Positions 52,359 to 61,457 of a stretch of DNA of 64,000 bases are shown in pieces. The first letter of the stretch is position 1. Each line of letters starts with the position of its first letter. The position numbers were made by a program, and so were the translations under genes. Location of the stretch: positions 30,166 through 94,165 of the forward strand of contig NZ_VCKZ01000002.1 in NCBI RefSeq assembly GCF_005889745.1, given 5' to 3'. The notes under the pieces were generated by a model. It saw nothing but the letters and a program-made list of their open reading frames with translations. It was not told the origin of the DNA and ran no database searches. This stretch comes from Actinomadura geliboluensis (GTDB taxonomy: Bacteria; Actinomycetota; Actinomycetes; Streptosporangiales; Streptosporangiaceae).

Positions 52359-53284
52359 GTGGTCGCGTCGGCGATACGGACCGAGGGTTTGACCAAGCGT
52401 TTCGGACGGGTGGTCGCGGTGGACGGCCTCAACCTGGGCGTCGAGCGCGCCCACCGGCACGTCGGCTACGTCGCCGGCTACGTCGCCGGGGACGTAGCGG
52501 TATGGCCGCAGCTGACCGGTATGGAGACGCTGACGTATCTTGGGAACCTGTACGGCCATGTGGACGTGCCGTTCCGGGACGAACTCATCGAGCGGCTGCG
52601 GTTCGACCCGGGAAAGCGGACCCGCTCCTACTCCAAGGGCAACCGGCAGAAGCTCGCGCTGATCGCGGCGTTGATGACCCGGCCGGACGTGCTGCTGCTG
52701 GACGAGCCGACGTCCGGCCTGGACCCGCTCATGGAGGCCGGGTTCCAGACGCTGGTACGGCAGGCGGCCAGGCGCGGGCAGACCGTCCTCCTGTCCTCCC
52801 ACATCCTTGACCAGGTCCAGGACGTTTGCCACCGGGTGGCGATCCTGCGCGAGGGGCGGCTGGTCGAGGTCGCCGCGCTGGAGGACCTGCGCGGGCTCGG
52901 CGGGACGGTGCTGGAGGCGATCGTCGACGGCCTGATCCGGCGCGGCGTCGGCTGGCTTGTGGCGGTCGTTGCCTTCTATGTCGCGGTCGAGGTCTTCTCC
53001 TACGAGCAGACCTATCCCGATGCGGCCTCCCGGCAGAAGCTGGCAGCCCTTTCGGACGATCCCGCGATGCGGATGCCGCAGGGCATTCCGCACGCGGTCG
53101 ACACACCCGGCGGATTCGCCGCCTGGGACGCCGGCTGGTTGCTGGCCGCGATCATCGGCATCTGGGCCGCTGCTCGTCGCGGGACGGCTGCTGCGCGGCG
53201 CGGGGGAGTCCGGCCGCGGTCGGCGTTCTGCTCACCGCGGTCGGCGTTCTGTTCTTCGAGCGTCGAGACCTCACCGGCGACTGA
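52359..53284 (+). pseudogene. ABC transporter collapsed by deletions (ATPase without Walker A fused to permease ends)
   Basis: GAGGAGG is 5-6 nt before the GTG. The ATPase starts normally (RTEGLTKRFGRVVAVDGLNL), then jumps from GVERA to HRHVGYVAG, removing Walker A. Signature and Walker B remain (YSKGNRQKLALIAALMTRPD, VLLLDEPTSGLDP). Soon after RGLGGTVLEAIVDG the frame becomes the start of an ABC-2-type permease (VGWLVAVVAFYVAVEVFSYE, SDDPAMRMPQGIPHAVDTPG, AGWLLAAIIGIWA) and then, in another frame, only its last residues (AVGVLLTAVGVLFFERRDLT) to a stop at 53284. At least three in-gene deletions. The protein cannot hydrolyse ATP. Confidence 0.75.
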
Positions 53285-56200
53285 CCGCGCGGAACGCCAG
53301 GGCGGCGGGCGGGATCGGGAGCCAGAAGCTGAGGAACCGGTAGATCAGCACGGTCAGGACGGCCTCGGTCGGGCCCGTCCCGAGGGCGACCAGAGCCAGG
53401 ACGAGGACGGGCTCGACGATGCCGAGCCCACCGGGCAGTGGACCGAGGAGACGCAGGGGGACAAGCAGGAGATGGACCGCCGCCAGGACGACGGGGGAGA
53501 GCGGTACGTTCATCGCGTGGCCCACGGCGACGAACGCCAGCACGGAGCAGCTGGTCACCGCGGAGTTGCCGGCCAGGAGGGCGATCAGGTGCCGGGGTCG
53601 GCGCAGCAGCGGGGGCAGGCCCGCGGCGGCCGCCTTCAGTGGCAGGATGATCTCCGCTCGGCGGCGCCACATCCCTGCCGTCCCCAGAGCGGCGACAGCC
53701 GAGACGGCCAGGATCAGCGGCCGGGACCAGGCCGGTGAACGGAGCGTCTCCCCTCCCTGCACCGCGGCGGAGGCCAGAGCGAGGGCCAGGGCGACCAGGT
53801 GGACGAACGCGCCCGTCAACCGGGTGAGCGCGACGGTCGCGGTGGCCTCGTGCGGCCCCGCGCCGTGCTCGCGGAGGTAGGCGCTGAGGACGGCGGTGCC
53901 ACCCCGGCCGGCCGGGTGCCGGCGGGACGCGTAGGATGCGGCGACCTGCCGCACGCAGGCGTGTCCGAAGGCGAGGCCGCGTGGGGAGGCGCCCATCAGG
54001 GAGAGTGCGCCCGCCGCATAGGTGGCCGCCACCAGCAGCACGGCGACGAAGAGCCAGCGTACGCCGGTGTCCGCGAGGACGGCCACGGGAGAGCGCAGGC
54101 CTGCGATGCCGATGAGTGCGTGATAGGTGACATAGCCGGCGAGGATGAGCAGCAGCAGGAACCACGGCCGGGACGGGATCCGCGACAGGGGGCGAGGGGC
54201 GGCGCGAGTTGCGCCCGCGCAGGTCAGGGCGGCGCGGAGTTCGTCCAAGAGCCCGGGGGCGTCCCGGAGTCTCATCCGGGTGGACCGGGCCAGCGCCAGA
54301 GGTTGCAGGTAGGGGACGGCGGCGTCGACGGCGGACGCCCCGAGGACGTCCACGGCGGCCTGGACGGACCGCCGCGGATCGGTCACGAGTGCCGTGGACA
54401 CGAGGAGTTCGGCCACGTCCTGGGCCAGCCGCTCGTCGCTCGCGGCGTCCTCGGCGAAGCCGAAGTCGACGAGCACCGGGTCGCCGCCGGTGTCGATGAG
54501 CACGTTCGCCAGGCGCAGGTCGCGGTGCGCGATCCGTGCCGCGTGGAGTTTGGCGACCTCGCCCCAGAGGCGGCGCAGGCGGGCATCGTCAAGTGCGGCC
54601 GAGGCACCGCCGGTATCGACGGTTTCCTCCGCAAGAATCCAGGTGCCTGCTCCGGCAGGTGCCACGCCGAGGACGGCGGGGACGCGTGCGCCTGCGGATG
54701 CCGCGCGCATCAGCATGTACGCCTCATGCTCCACCTGGCGTTTGGGGCTCGCCATCATCGTCTCGTCCTCGACCTCGCGGTAGAGGAGGAAACGCGAGAT
54801 CTTGAACAGTAGATCCGCGTCGCGTTGGTCACGGCCGAGTGCCTTGACGAAGACGGTGTGCCCGCCGGGGCAGCGGGCGGTGAAGGGAACCGAGCCGCGC
54901 GCGTCCGCCTTCACCGGTTCGACGACGGGCTCGGTCAGGCCGCAGCGGGAAAGGCCGGCGGCGACCTGCGCCGGCGTCGGGACGTGGTCGGGCGTGCCGC
55001 GCGCGAGGTGCACGGCGCCGCCGACCGCCCAGCCGAGGGCCGCGCCGGCGACGACGTCGAGCGGGAAGTGGGCGCCCACGTAGACGCGGCTCAGCGGTAC
55101 GGCGACGGCGACGGCCCACAGGGCCCACCGGACCGGTCGTCGCACGTGCGCGGCGGCCACGGTGGCGAGAGCGGCGGCCACGGCCGCGTGGCCGGAGACG
55201 AAGCCGAGCCCGCCCTCGTGCGCACCGCGCAGCACGACCTCCGACAGCAGCGCGCCGGGACGTCCGCGGTCGGCGACGTCCTTGACCAGCTTGGCGAGCA
55301 GCCAGGCCAGCGAGCCGGCGAGGGCCAGGTCGACGGCGAGCCGGACCCGGCGGACGGTCAGGGCCGCCGCCGCCATCACCCCTACGGCACCGAGTGCGCC
55401 CGCCTGCATCACGACGTTGACCGGCCAGAACAACCAGCCGGGCAGATCGTTGACGAGCCGGAAGACGCCGGCCTCGGGGCGCAGCAGGAACCCGTCCGCC
55501 GCGAAGATGGCGAGGGAGAGGCAGACGGCGAGCCCGGCGGCGAGCCGGATCACGTCGCCGGGGTGCCGTGCGGTGGCGGGCGCGTCCGGTGGGAACGGAC
55601 TGGACAGAGCGAACACCCGTCGGCGCCCCGGCCATCGCCTGCCGGCCGTCTGCCGGGCGGACACCGCCGGGCCGACGGCATCCAGGGCGGCGGCCGTCGC
55701 CCGGTCGCGGGTCGTGACCGCGGAGGTCATGGCGACCAGCCTGGCCGCGTCCTCGTCGAGCAGTGCCGGTGCCGTGTCGGTCTCCGCCCGTCCCCAGCCG
55801 ACGATCCAGGGGCGCCCGTGCGGATCGATCAGGACGTTGTCGGCCACGAGGTCACGGTGGGCGATGCGGTCGCGGCGCAGCGCCGCGCACTGCCGCCACA
55901 GATCCTCCAGTGCCACCTGCGTGAGCGTGTCGGCCGTGCCGAGCGGACGCGCGTCGATGTGGTCCATGACCAGCGCCCAGTCGCCCGGACCGGCCTCCGC
56001 CACGAACCGGAGGGCCGGTACCCGCGCGCCCGCCCGGTGAGCGCGCATGAGCAGGTACCCCTCCTGCTCGGCAAGGTGCTTGGCGGTGGCGAACGGTGGC
56101 TCGCCGGGCCTGCGCCGCCACAGCCGGCCGAACCGGTGGAGGACGTCGGCGTCGCGCTGGTCGCGTCCGATGGCCTTGACGAAGAGGCGCCCGGCGGAGG

Positions 56201-57986
56201 TCGTCACGGCGTAGGGCGCGGCGCGCCTGAGGTCGCCGGGCACCGCGCGCACGTCCGTGACTGTGAACCCGTGGCGCACGAGCGTCTCGCGTATCGCCGT
56301 CAGTCGGGGACGATGCGCGGACGTCCCGATGAGCAGAAGCGCTGCCGCGCCCACGGCCCAGCCCAGGGCGGCACCGCCGAGGACGTCCACGGGGAAGTGC
56401 GCTCCCACGTACACCCTGGCCACGCCGACGGCGGCGACCACCAGCCAGAGGACGCGCCTGTACGGGCGGGGAAGATAGGCGCCGGCCACCGTGACCAGCG
56501 CCGCGGCGACCGCGGTGTGGCCGGCGATGAAGCCCGTGCCGGACGACGTCGCGTCGGACCGCAGCACGACATCGTCCAGCAGCGCGGCGGGTCGCGGCCG
56601 GCCCGACACGTCCTTGACGACCTTGGCCAGCAGCCACGCAAGCGTCCCGCCCATGGCGAGCGTGACGGCGAACCGGAACCTGCGGAGGGCCGCGGCGGCC
56701 GGCGCCGCGACGGCGACGGCGCCGACCCAGCCGGCCTGCATCACCAGCCACATCGGCAGTTCGACGGAGTCCGGGAGAAGGTTCACCAACCTGAACAGGT
56801 CGATGTCCCAGCCGGGCACGCCCCGGCTCACCGCGACCAGTACCAGCAGCGCACCGAGGGCGAGCACCAGCCGGACGGCGTCCATCGGGTGACGGAACGC
56901 GACCTCGTGCGGCCGGGCGGCGGCCGTCGGCCGGAGCCACCGCCACCACGCCCACGCCGCGCCGCCCGCCGGAAGGTAGAGCAGGTAGGTGAAGAAGCGG
57001 AACAGCAGGACACCGGCGGTGGCGGCGGGCAGGTCCGCGCCGGTGAGGTCGAGCCCGCCGATCAGCGCGAGTTCGAGAACGCCCGCGCTGCCGGGAGTGA
57101 GGGGAACGGCGGTGACCTGCCGGGCCACCGTGTAGACGGTGAACGCCTCCAGCACCCCGACCCGGGACACGCCGGCCGCCTGCAATGACACGTACAGCAC
57201 CGCGAACACGCAGACGTGGTAGCCCACGGCCGACAAGGTCAGCGCCGGCCACCGGGCGCGGATCAGTTCGCGGGCCTCGCCCTGGAACCGTCCGACGTCA
57301 CCGGTGCGGTCGCTGATCCGGCGATGCAGCAGCCGCGCGACGGGACGCGCGGCGCGGAAGAGGCCGGCCACGATCGCCGACGCCGCACGGTCGCTCCACA
57401 GCATGACGGCGGTCAGCATGACGAGGACGGCGGCGAGCCACAGCCCGAGGGCGCCCGCCCCGCGGACACCGGGCAGGACGTCCGATGCCATGGCGAGCAT
57501 GCCGAGCGCGAGCAGCGGCAGCGTCAGCCGGGCGACGAGGTTCCAGATGCCCGTCACCAGCACCTGCAGCGCGATCGGGCCGGCCCGGAAACCGAGGTCC
57601 CGGGACATCCTGACGTTCAGCGCCGCACCGGCGGCGCCCCCGCCGGGCAGGGCGTAGGAGAGGGCGGTGGTCACCACGTTGACGACGGACGCGGGCCCGA
57701 GCCGCAGTCCCGGCAGCGCCGCGCTCAGGCCGATCGCCGACAGCAGCACCGACAGGGCCGTGAACGCCGACAGCACGATCAGGTCCAGGGCGCTCACCCG
57801 CGTCCGCAGGATGTCGGTGACCTCCTCCAGATCGACGAGGTCGGGCAGTACCTTCCCGAAGATCGCGGCGACGAGGAGCAGGGCGAGGACACGGCCGAGC
57901 CAGGTCCGGCCGCGTCCCCGTCCCGCCCTGCGGCCCCCGACGGCCGGCGGGCCGGTGGGGCGGCCCTTGGAGGTCTGGACGCTCAC
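53271..57986 (-). CDS. Giant multi-domain membrane protein: flippase-like, PAP2, kinase, PAP2, kinase, flippase-like
   Basis: 1571 residues from a GTG 3 nt after the deacetylase stop. Approximate layout: 30-350 lysylphosphatidylglycerol-synthase-type (flippase-like) TM domain; 370-550 PAP2 phosphatase (KVVKDVSGRPRP, IAGHTAVAAA, ARVYVGAHFPVD); 590-760 kinase-like (HRDLVADNVLIDPHGRPWIV, DFG replaced by VGWG); 810-990 second PAP2 (KLVKDVADRGRP, VSGHAAVAAA, SRVYVGAHFPLD); 1040-1250 second kinase (VFVKALGRDQRDAD, HRDLRLANVLIDTGGDPVLV, DFG intact); 1270-1571 second flippase-like domain. The PAP2-kinase unit is duplicated within one chain; copy 2 keeps canonical residues, copy 1 does not. It probably transports and dephosphorylates or phosphorylates an envelope lipid. 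The 3' end overlaps the ABC relic by 14 nt. Confidence 0.9.
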   Translation of the reverse strand: MSVQTSKGRPTGPPAVGGRRAGRGRGRTWLGRVLALLLVAAIFGKVLPDLVDLEEVTDILRTRVSALDLIVLSAFTALSVLLSAIGLSAALPGLRLGPASVVNVVTTALSYALPGGGAAGAALNVRMSRDLGFRAGPIALQVLVTGIWNLVARLTLPLLALGMLAMASDVLPGVRGAGALGLWLAAVLVMLTAVMLWSDRAASAIVAGLFRAARPVARLLHRRISDRTGDVGRFQGEARELIRARWPALTLSAVGYHVCVFAVLYVSLQAAGVSRVGVLEAFTVYTVARQVTAVPLTPGSAGVLELALIGGLDLTGADLPAATAGVLLFRFFTYLLYLPAGGAAWAWWRWLRPTAAARPHEVAFRHPMDAVRLVLALGALLVLVAVSRGVPGWDIDLFRLVNLLPDSVELPMWLVMQAGWVGAVAVAAPAAAALRRFRFAVTLAMGGTLAWLLAKVVKDVSGRPRPAALLDDVVLRSDATSSGTGFIAGHTAVAAALVTVAGAYLPRPYRRVLWLVVAAVGVARVYVGAHFPVDVLGGAALGWAVGAAALLLIGTSAHRPRLTAIRETLVRHGFTVTDVRAVPGDLRRAAPYAVTTSAGRLFVKAIGRDQRDADVLHRFGRLWRRRPGEPPFATAKHLAEQEGYLLMRAHRAGARVPALRFVAEAGPGDWALVMDHIDARPLGTADTLTQVALEDLWRQCAALRRDRIAHRDLVADNVLIDPHGRPWIVGWGRAETDTAPALLDEDAARLVAMTSAVTTRDRATAAALDAVGPAVSARQTAGRRWPGRRRVFALSSPFPPDAPATARHPGDVIRLAAGLAVCLSLAIFAADGFLLRPEAGVFRLVNDLPGWLFWPVNVVMQAGALGAVGVMAAAALTVRRVRLAVDLALAGSLAWLLAKLVKDVADRGRPGALLSEVVLRGAHEGGLGFVSGHAAVAAALATVAAAHVRRPVRWALWAVAVAVPLSRVYVGAHFPLDVVAGAALGWAVGGAVHLARGTPDHVPTPAQVAAGLSRCGLTEPVVEPVKADARGSVPFTARCPGGHTVFVKALGRDQRDADLLFKISRFLLYREVEDETMMASPKRQVEHEAYMLMRAASAGARVPAVLGVAPAGAGTWILAEETVDTGGASAALDDARLRRLWGEVAKLHAARIAHRDLRLANVLIDTGGDPVLVDFGFAEDAASDERLAQDVAELLVSTALVTDPRRSVQAAVDVLGASAVDAAVPYLQPLALARSTRMRLRDAPGLLDELRAALTCAGATRAAPRPLSRIPSRPWFLLLLILAGYVTYHALIGIAGLRSPVAVLADTGVRWLFVAVLLVAATYAAGALSLMGASPRGLAFGHACVRQVAASYASRRHPAGRGGTAVLSAYLREHGAGPHEATATVALTRLTGAFVHLVALALALASAAVQGGETLRSPAWSRPLILAVSAVAALGTAGMWRRRAEIILPLKAAAAGLPPLLRRPRHLIALLAGNSAVTSCSVLAFVAVGHAMNVPLSPVVLAAVHLLLVPLRLLGPLPGGLGIVEPVLVLALVALGTGPTEAVLTVLIYRFLSFWLPIPPAALAFRAVSRR

Positions 57987-57989
57987 CGG

Positions 57990-59582
57990 TCAGGGGATGA
58001 GCGCGTCGAGAGTGGTGAAGGAGTAGCCGGCGGCGCGCAGGCCCGTGATGATCGCGGGAAGCGCGTCGGCGTCCAGCGTCGTGCCGTCGTCGGGGTTGGC
58101 GCCGACGTGCATCAGCACGATCATTCCGGGCGTCTTGGCGGCCAGGACCCGGGCGATGACCTTGTCCGCGGTCTGCCCGCCCGAGGTGCCCTGCCAGCCG
58201 AGCGAGTCGACCGACCAGCCGACCGGGACGTACCCGAGGCCGTTCAGCAGCGTCACGTCGGAGGCGGTGTAGGCGCCGTAGGGGAAGCGGAACAGCGGCA
58301 CCGCCTGCGCGCCGTTGGCGTTGAAGATCGCGGTGCGGGCGGTCGCGACCTGCGCCTTGGCCGTCGCGTCGCTGATCTTGGTGAAGTCGGGGTGGGTGTC
58401 GCTGTGGTTGCCGATCCGGAACCCCGACCCGGCCAGCAGGTTGCTGTAGACGGGGAACCCGCGGGCGAAGTCGCCGACCAGGAAGAATGTCGCCGGGACG
58501 TTCTCGCGCTGCAGGGCGGCGCGGATCGAGGAGACCCCGGAGGCGTCCCACGCGGAGTCGAACGTCAGCGCGGCGACCTTGGACGTGGTGGGGACCTTGG
58601 TGACGTTCTTGCCGCGCAGCGCGGACGGCACGCCGGGCGGCGGCCCGGGCACCCAGGCCTTCACATCGGTCGTCCAGGCGGCGCCGGTGATGGTTCGGCT
58701 CCAGAATGCACCGTCGCGGCCCCGTCCGACCGACACGGTCTTGCCGCCGGCGAAGGCGGCGCCGGGCCCGTCGACGTACAGCCCGCCCATGATCTGCCAG
58801 TCGCCCCACGAGCCGGTGTAGGCGCGGACGCGCAACCGGTGGGTGTCGGCGTTGCGGACGAACACCCAGACCTTCCCGGTGGCGCTGTCGGCGGCGATGC
58901 CGGGAGTGCTGTGGGTGCTCTCGCCGAGGGACGTCCAGTCCGACCAGGAGGTGCCGATGCGGGTCCGGGTCCAGACGGCGTGATCGCGGCCGGCGACCAC
59001 GATGCGCACGGTGTCGGCGCCGGTCACGGCGACGGCGGGTGCCGAATCCGCCGTCATGTCCAAGGCCGTCCAGGTGCTCCAGCCGGCGCCGGGGGTGTAG
59101 GTCTTGGTCCGCAGCACGTCGGCGGCGTCGCGGACGAACACCTCGACGCGCCCGTCGGGGTGCCCGGCGGCGGCCGGTGAGGTGCTGATGAGCAGGTCGT
59201 CGACCTTGGCCCAGGGCTGCCACGTGCCGCCGGCGCGGACGCGCTCCCAGAGCCTGCCGTCGACCCCGCGCCCGTACACGCGGGGATCGCCGCCGGCGAA
59301 GGTGACGGTGGCGCCGCCGATCAGGCGTCCGGCCAGGTTGAGCGGAGTCGACCAGATGCCGTCGACCAACCGCCGGTACAGCACGTTGGCGGTGGAGGCC
59401 CGGTAGGCGACGTCGAACCCCTTGCCGCTGGGCCAGCCGGCGATGCCGGGCGTGTAAGTGGGGACGTCCTCGGTCGCCGCCGCGCGGACGGCCGCAGTGG
59501 GGGAGGACGCCGCCAGGGCGGGTGCGGTCACCAAGGTCGCCGGGAGCAGCACCGCCGTCGAGAACGCTGTGAAGCGTCGCAT
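57990..59582 (-). CDS. Secreted polysaccharide deacetylase with N-terminal beta-propeller-like repeats
   Basis: 530 residues. Signal peptide ~1-25 (STAVLLPATLVTAPALA). Residues ~45-325 hold WxxW-type repeats (GRLWERVRAGGTWQPWAKVD, AVWTRTRIGTSWSDWTSLGE, AFWSRTITGAAW) like PLL/tectonin lectin propellers, probably for glycan binding. The C-terminal NodB domain (~345-530) has motif 1 LTFDSAWD (a variant of TFDDG), HSDTHPDF with the two His, RFPYGAY and LMHVGANPDDG. It removes acetyl groups from an envelope or environmental polysaccharide. The giant membrane gene starts 3 nt after its stop, implying one operon. A GGGACTCCAGCGTCC sequence at 59605 is a weak DosR-like match. Confidence 0.9.
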   Translation of the reverse strand: MRRFTAFSTAVLLPATLVTAPALAASSPTAAVRAAATEDVPTYTPGIAGWPSGKGFDVAYRASTANVLYRRLVDGIWSTPLNLAGRLIGGATVTFAGGDPRVYGRGVDGRLWERVRAGGTWQPWAKVDDLLISTSPAAAGHPDGRVEVFVRDAADVLRTKTYTPGAGWSTWTALDMTADSAPAVAVTGADTVRIVVAGRDHAVWTRTRIGTSWSDWTSLGESTHSTPGIAADSATGKVWVFVRNADTHRLRVRAYTGSWGDWQIMGGLYVDGPGAAFAGGKTVSVGRGRDGAFWSRTITGAAWTTDVKAWVPGPPPGVPSALRGKNVTKVPTTSKVAALTFDSAWDASGVSSIRAALQRENVPATFFLVGDFARGFPVYSNLLAGSGFRIGNHSDTHPDFTKISDATAKAQVATARTAIFNANGAQAVPLFRFPYGAYTASDVTLLNGLGYVPVGWSVDSLGWQGTSGGQTADKVIARVLAAKTPGMIVLMHVGANPDDGTTLDADALPAIITGLRAAGYSFTTLDALIP

Positions 59583-59796
59583 CGGAGTTCACCGTCCTTC
59601 GGTGGGGACTCCAGCGTCCGCTCCCATGTCCGCCCGGAGGAGTGACGAAGGTCCTGCCACCGCTGCCGAACGTCGGCGTGTCAGAACTTGGAGGTGTCGT
59701 GGACGTCGGCGAGGGCGAAACGGTTCTTCTTCTCCTGCGAGAAATGCGGCCGCAGGACGTGCACGTGCTGCTCGTCCAGCCGCCGATCGCGGCGAG

Positions 59797-60018
59797 TTCG
59801 TCGTCCGGCATCGACCTGCTGCGGGACGTCGGCGCCGTCCTCGACTACGCCTTCGAGACCGCCGCGCTGCGGGACGCCCGGCTGCGCGTCGTGCACGCCT
59901 GGCAGACGTTCGGCACCCTCATCGAGGCCGGCTACGCCGTCCATGGCGAGCAGAGCGAACTGGACCTGCGCGCCGAGGTCGTCGAGGCCTGCAAGCCGCT
60001 GCGCGCCATGCGGGGGGA
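59797..60018 (+). pseudogene. Second-domain relic of a universal stress protein
   Basis: SSGIDLLRDVGAVLDYAFET, then ALRDARLRVVHAWQTFGTLI, nearly repeats the second domain start of the USP at 42952 (VVGIDLLRDVGPVLDYAFEA). It breaks after ACKPLRAMRGD. About 70 residues only. Confidence 0.65.
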
Positions 60019-60040
60019 CGCCATCACTGGACGTGCCTGA

Positions 60041-60668
60041 GGAGCGCCTACCGCACTTTGTAAAGCAGAAGCAGCTCTATGACCGCATGCCGGTGGGCAT
60101 GGCCGCGCGACCGCGCCGCAGCAAGCACGGGGATGCCGTCGCCACCGACATCTGCGGCGGTGCGCAGTACCGCAGGCCACGTCGTCCACCCCCATCAACC
60201 CGGAACCTGTGGTGCAGCGGTGCCCTTGCGCCAGCTTGTCGCCCCTGTCCGAGCCAACCGAACGAGTTCAAGGATCACCCATGCCCGCATTCCATGTGGG
60301 CCAGCGGTATTACGTTCGGGCTTCAGGAGCGACGATCGGAGAAACGGATGGCCGGAAAGGTCGAAATCAAAAGGTAGCCAGAGGGAGATACCAATTGCTC
60401 GTGATCGCGGACATCGGGTTGCCCTCTGGCCTCCTCCGCTACGGAGGCACATCAAACTGGACCAGCTGTGCATTGCACAGCCGAGTGTGCAGGTAGCGTC
60501 GGTGAAATGACTACACAACGTTAGGGTGGTTGGTAGAGGCGCGAGGTGTTGATTATGGGAGATCGTAACGGACCTGATCTTCCTTGAGGTGCTCTGTACT
60601 GCACTCAAGGTTCCTGTCTGACCTGCACTGATGCCGGAAAGCAGTGAAGCCGGTATATGATCGGTCGT
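60041..60668. other. Stretch without a gene
   Basis: AT content rises after ~60280 and only short frames occur. A long reverse frame over 60195-60836 reads antisense through the tRNA relic and is judged spurious. Confidence 0.5.
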
Positions 60669-60713
60669 GTTCACACCGAAGAGGTCACTGGTTCGAACCC
60701 AGTATCGCCCACC
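60669..60713 (+). tRNA. 3' half of tRNA-Val(CAC), probable attachment site
   Basis: From the anticodon loop onward: TTCACAC (anticodon CAC), stem CGAAG, variable AGGTC, T-arm ACTGG-TTCGAAC-CCAGT, acceptor strand ATCGCCC and ACC. The 5' half (expected GGGCGAT... and D-arm) is absent upstream. A 3'-terminal tRNA piece of ~45 nt is the standard att core left by tyrosine-integrase elements. Not a functional tRNA. Confidence 0.7.
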
Positions 60714-60724
60714 CCTTACGACAC

Positions 60725-60754
60725 AGGCCCTCCCGCTCACTCGCGGCAGGGCCT
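60725..60754 (+). terminator. Hairpin after the tRNA relic
   Basis: AGGCCCT and AGGGCCT arms around a 16-nt loop that can pair further (CCCGC/GCGG), followed by TTCC. Probably the old tRNA terminator. Direct repeats TGGGGCA at 60766 and TTGGGGCA at 60776 follow, resembling integrase arm sites. Confidence 0.5.
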
Positions 60755-60839
60755 TCCTGGTCCACTGGGGCAGATTTGGGGCATGATCTTGCCCCGCCTC
60801 AAATGTGTTCACGAGATCGCCGTCCATGTTGCTCACTCT

Positions 60840-61330
60840 GCGTAGCAGAAGCGGCCGTCAGCCAGCGGGTTCCGCATGCCGACGCCGACATCGAGAGCGT
60901 GGCGGCACGGTTTCTGAGTGCAGCCGGTGGTGGTTCTCACCGGCGGTGACCAGGAGTCATCCGGCGGTGCCGGTGCCGACGCCGTGGACGGCCACCAGGC
61001 GCGGGTTGATGTCGGTGGCGAGGAGGTCCAGAGTTCGTTCAGTTCGGTGATCTCGATGGTGAGTTGCTGGAGGCCGCGCGCAGTTGACTGCGCGGATGGT
61101 CGGGGGCGGTGACGTTCAGGGCCTTGATCTGCCGTTGGGCGTCGGCGCGGTGCTGGGTGGCGCAGCGGCGGGCGATGCACAGGTTTGCAAGGCTTCGACA
61201 CGGCGGTCACGTTGTTTGAGGTAGCCGACAAATGCGCCGTCGGCACCGCCCACGACTGCAGACTGGTGGTCTGGGTTTGCACGGAGCTCTCGGGTGCTGT
61301 TGAGCACGGCGAGACGGGCGCCACCGTCGG
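60840..61330 (-). pseudogene. IS110-family transposase relic
   Basis: In shifting reverse frames: TQHRADAQRQIKALNVTAPD, QLTIEITELNELL, DLLATDINPRLVAVHGVGTG then TAG*LLVTAGENHHRL with an in-frame TGA. The order matches the C-terminal half of IS110 transposases (linker helices, then the NPxLLAxxGVGxxTAxxLLxAxGDN motif). The DEDD N-terminal domain is missing. Confidence 0.5.
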
Positions 61331-61457
61331 AGAACGCCATACCGCTCACATGGTGCTCCCCGCGCCTCCCCGCGCGGGAACGGCTCGATCACCTGCGCCG
61401 GATGGGAGAAGTCGGGCACGTACGCCCAGCCCCCGCTCGTCCCCCACGCACGGAACA

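Noticed and set aside
54825..57188. 787-codon forward frame opposite the giant membrane gene
   Set aside because: Composition is Arg/Gly/Asp/Gln-rich without domains, typical of antisense frames in high-GC DNA; the reverse strand has clear catalytic motifs.
60195..60836. 213-codon reverse frame containing RYWVRTSDLFGVN
   Set aside because: It reads antisense through the tRNA-Val relic; this phrase is a common artefact of annotating the strand opposite a tRNA.
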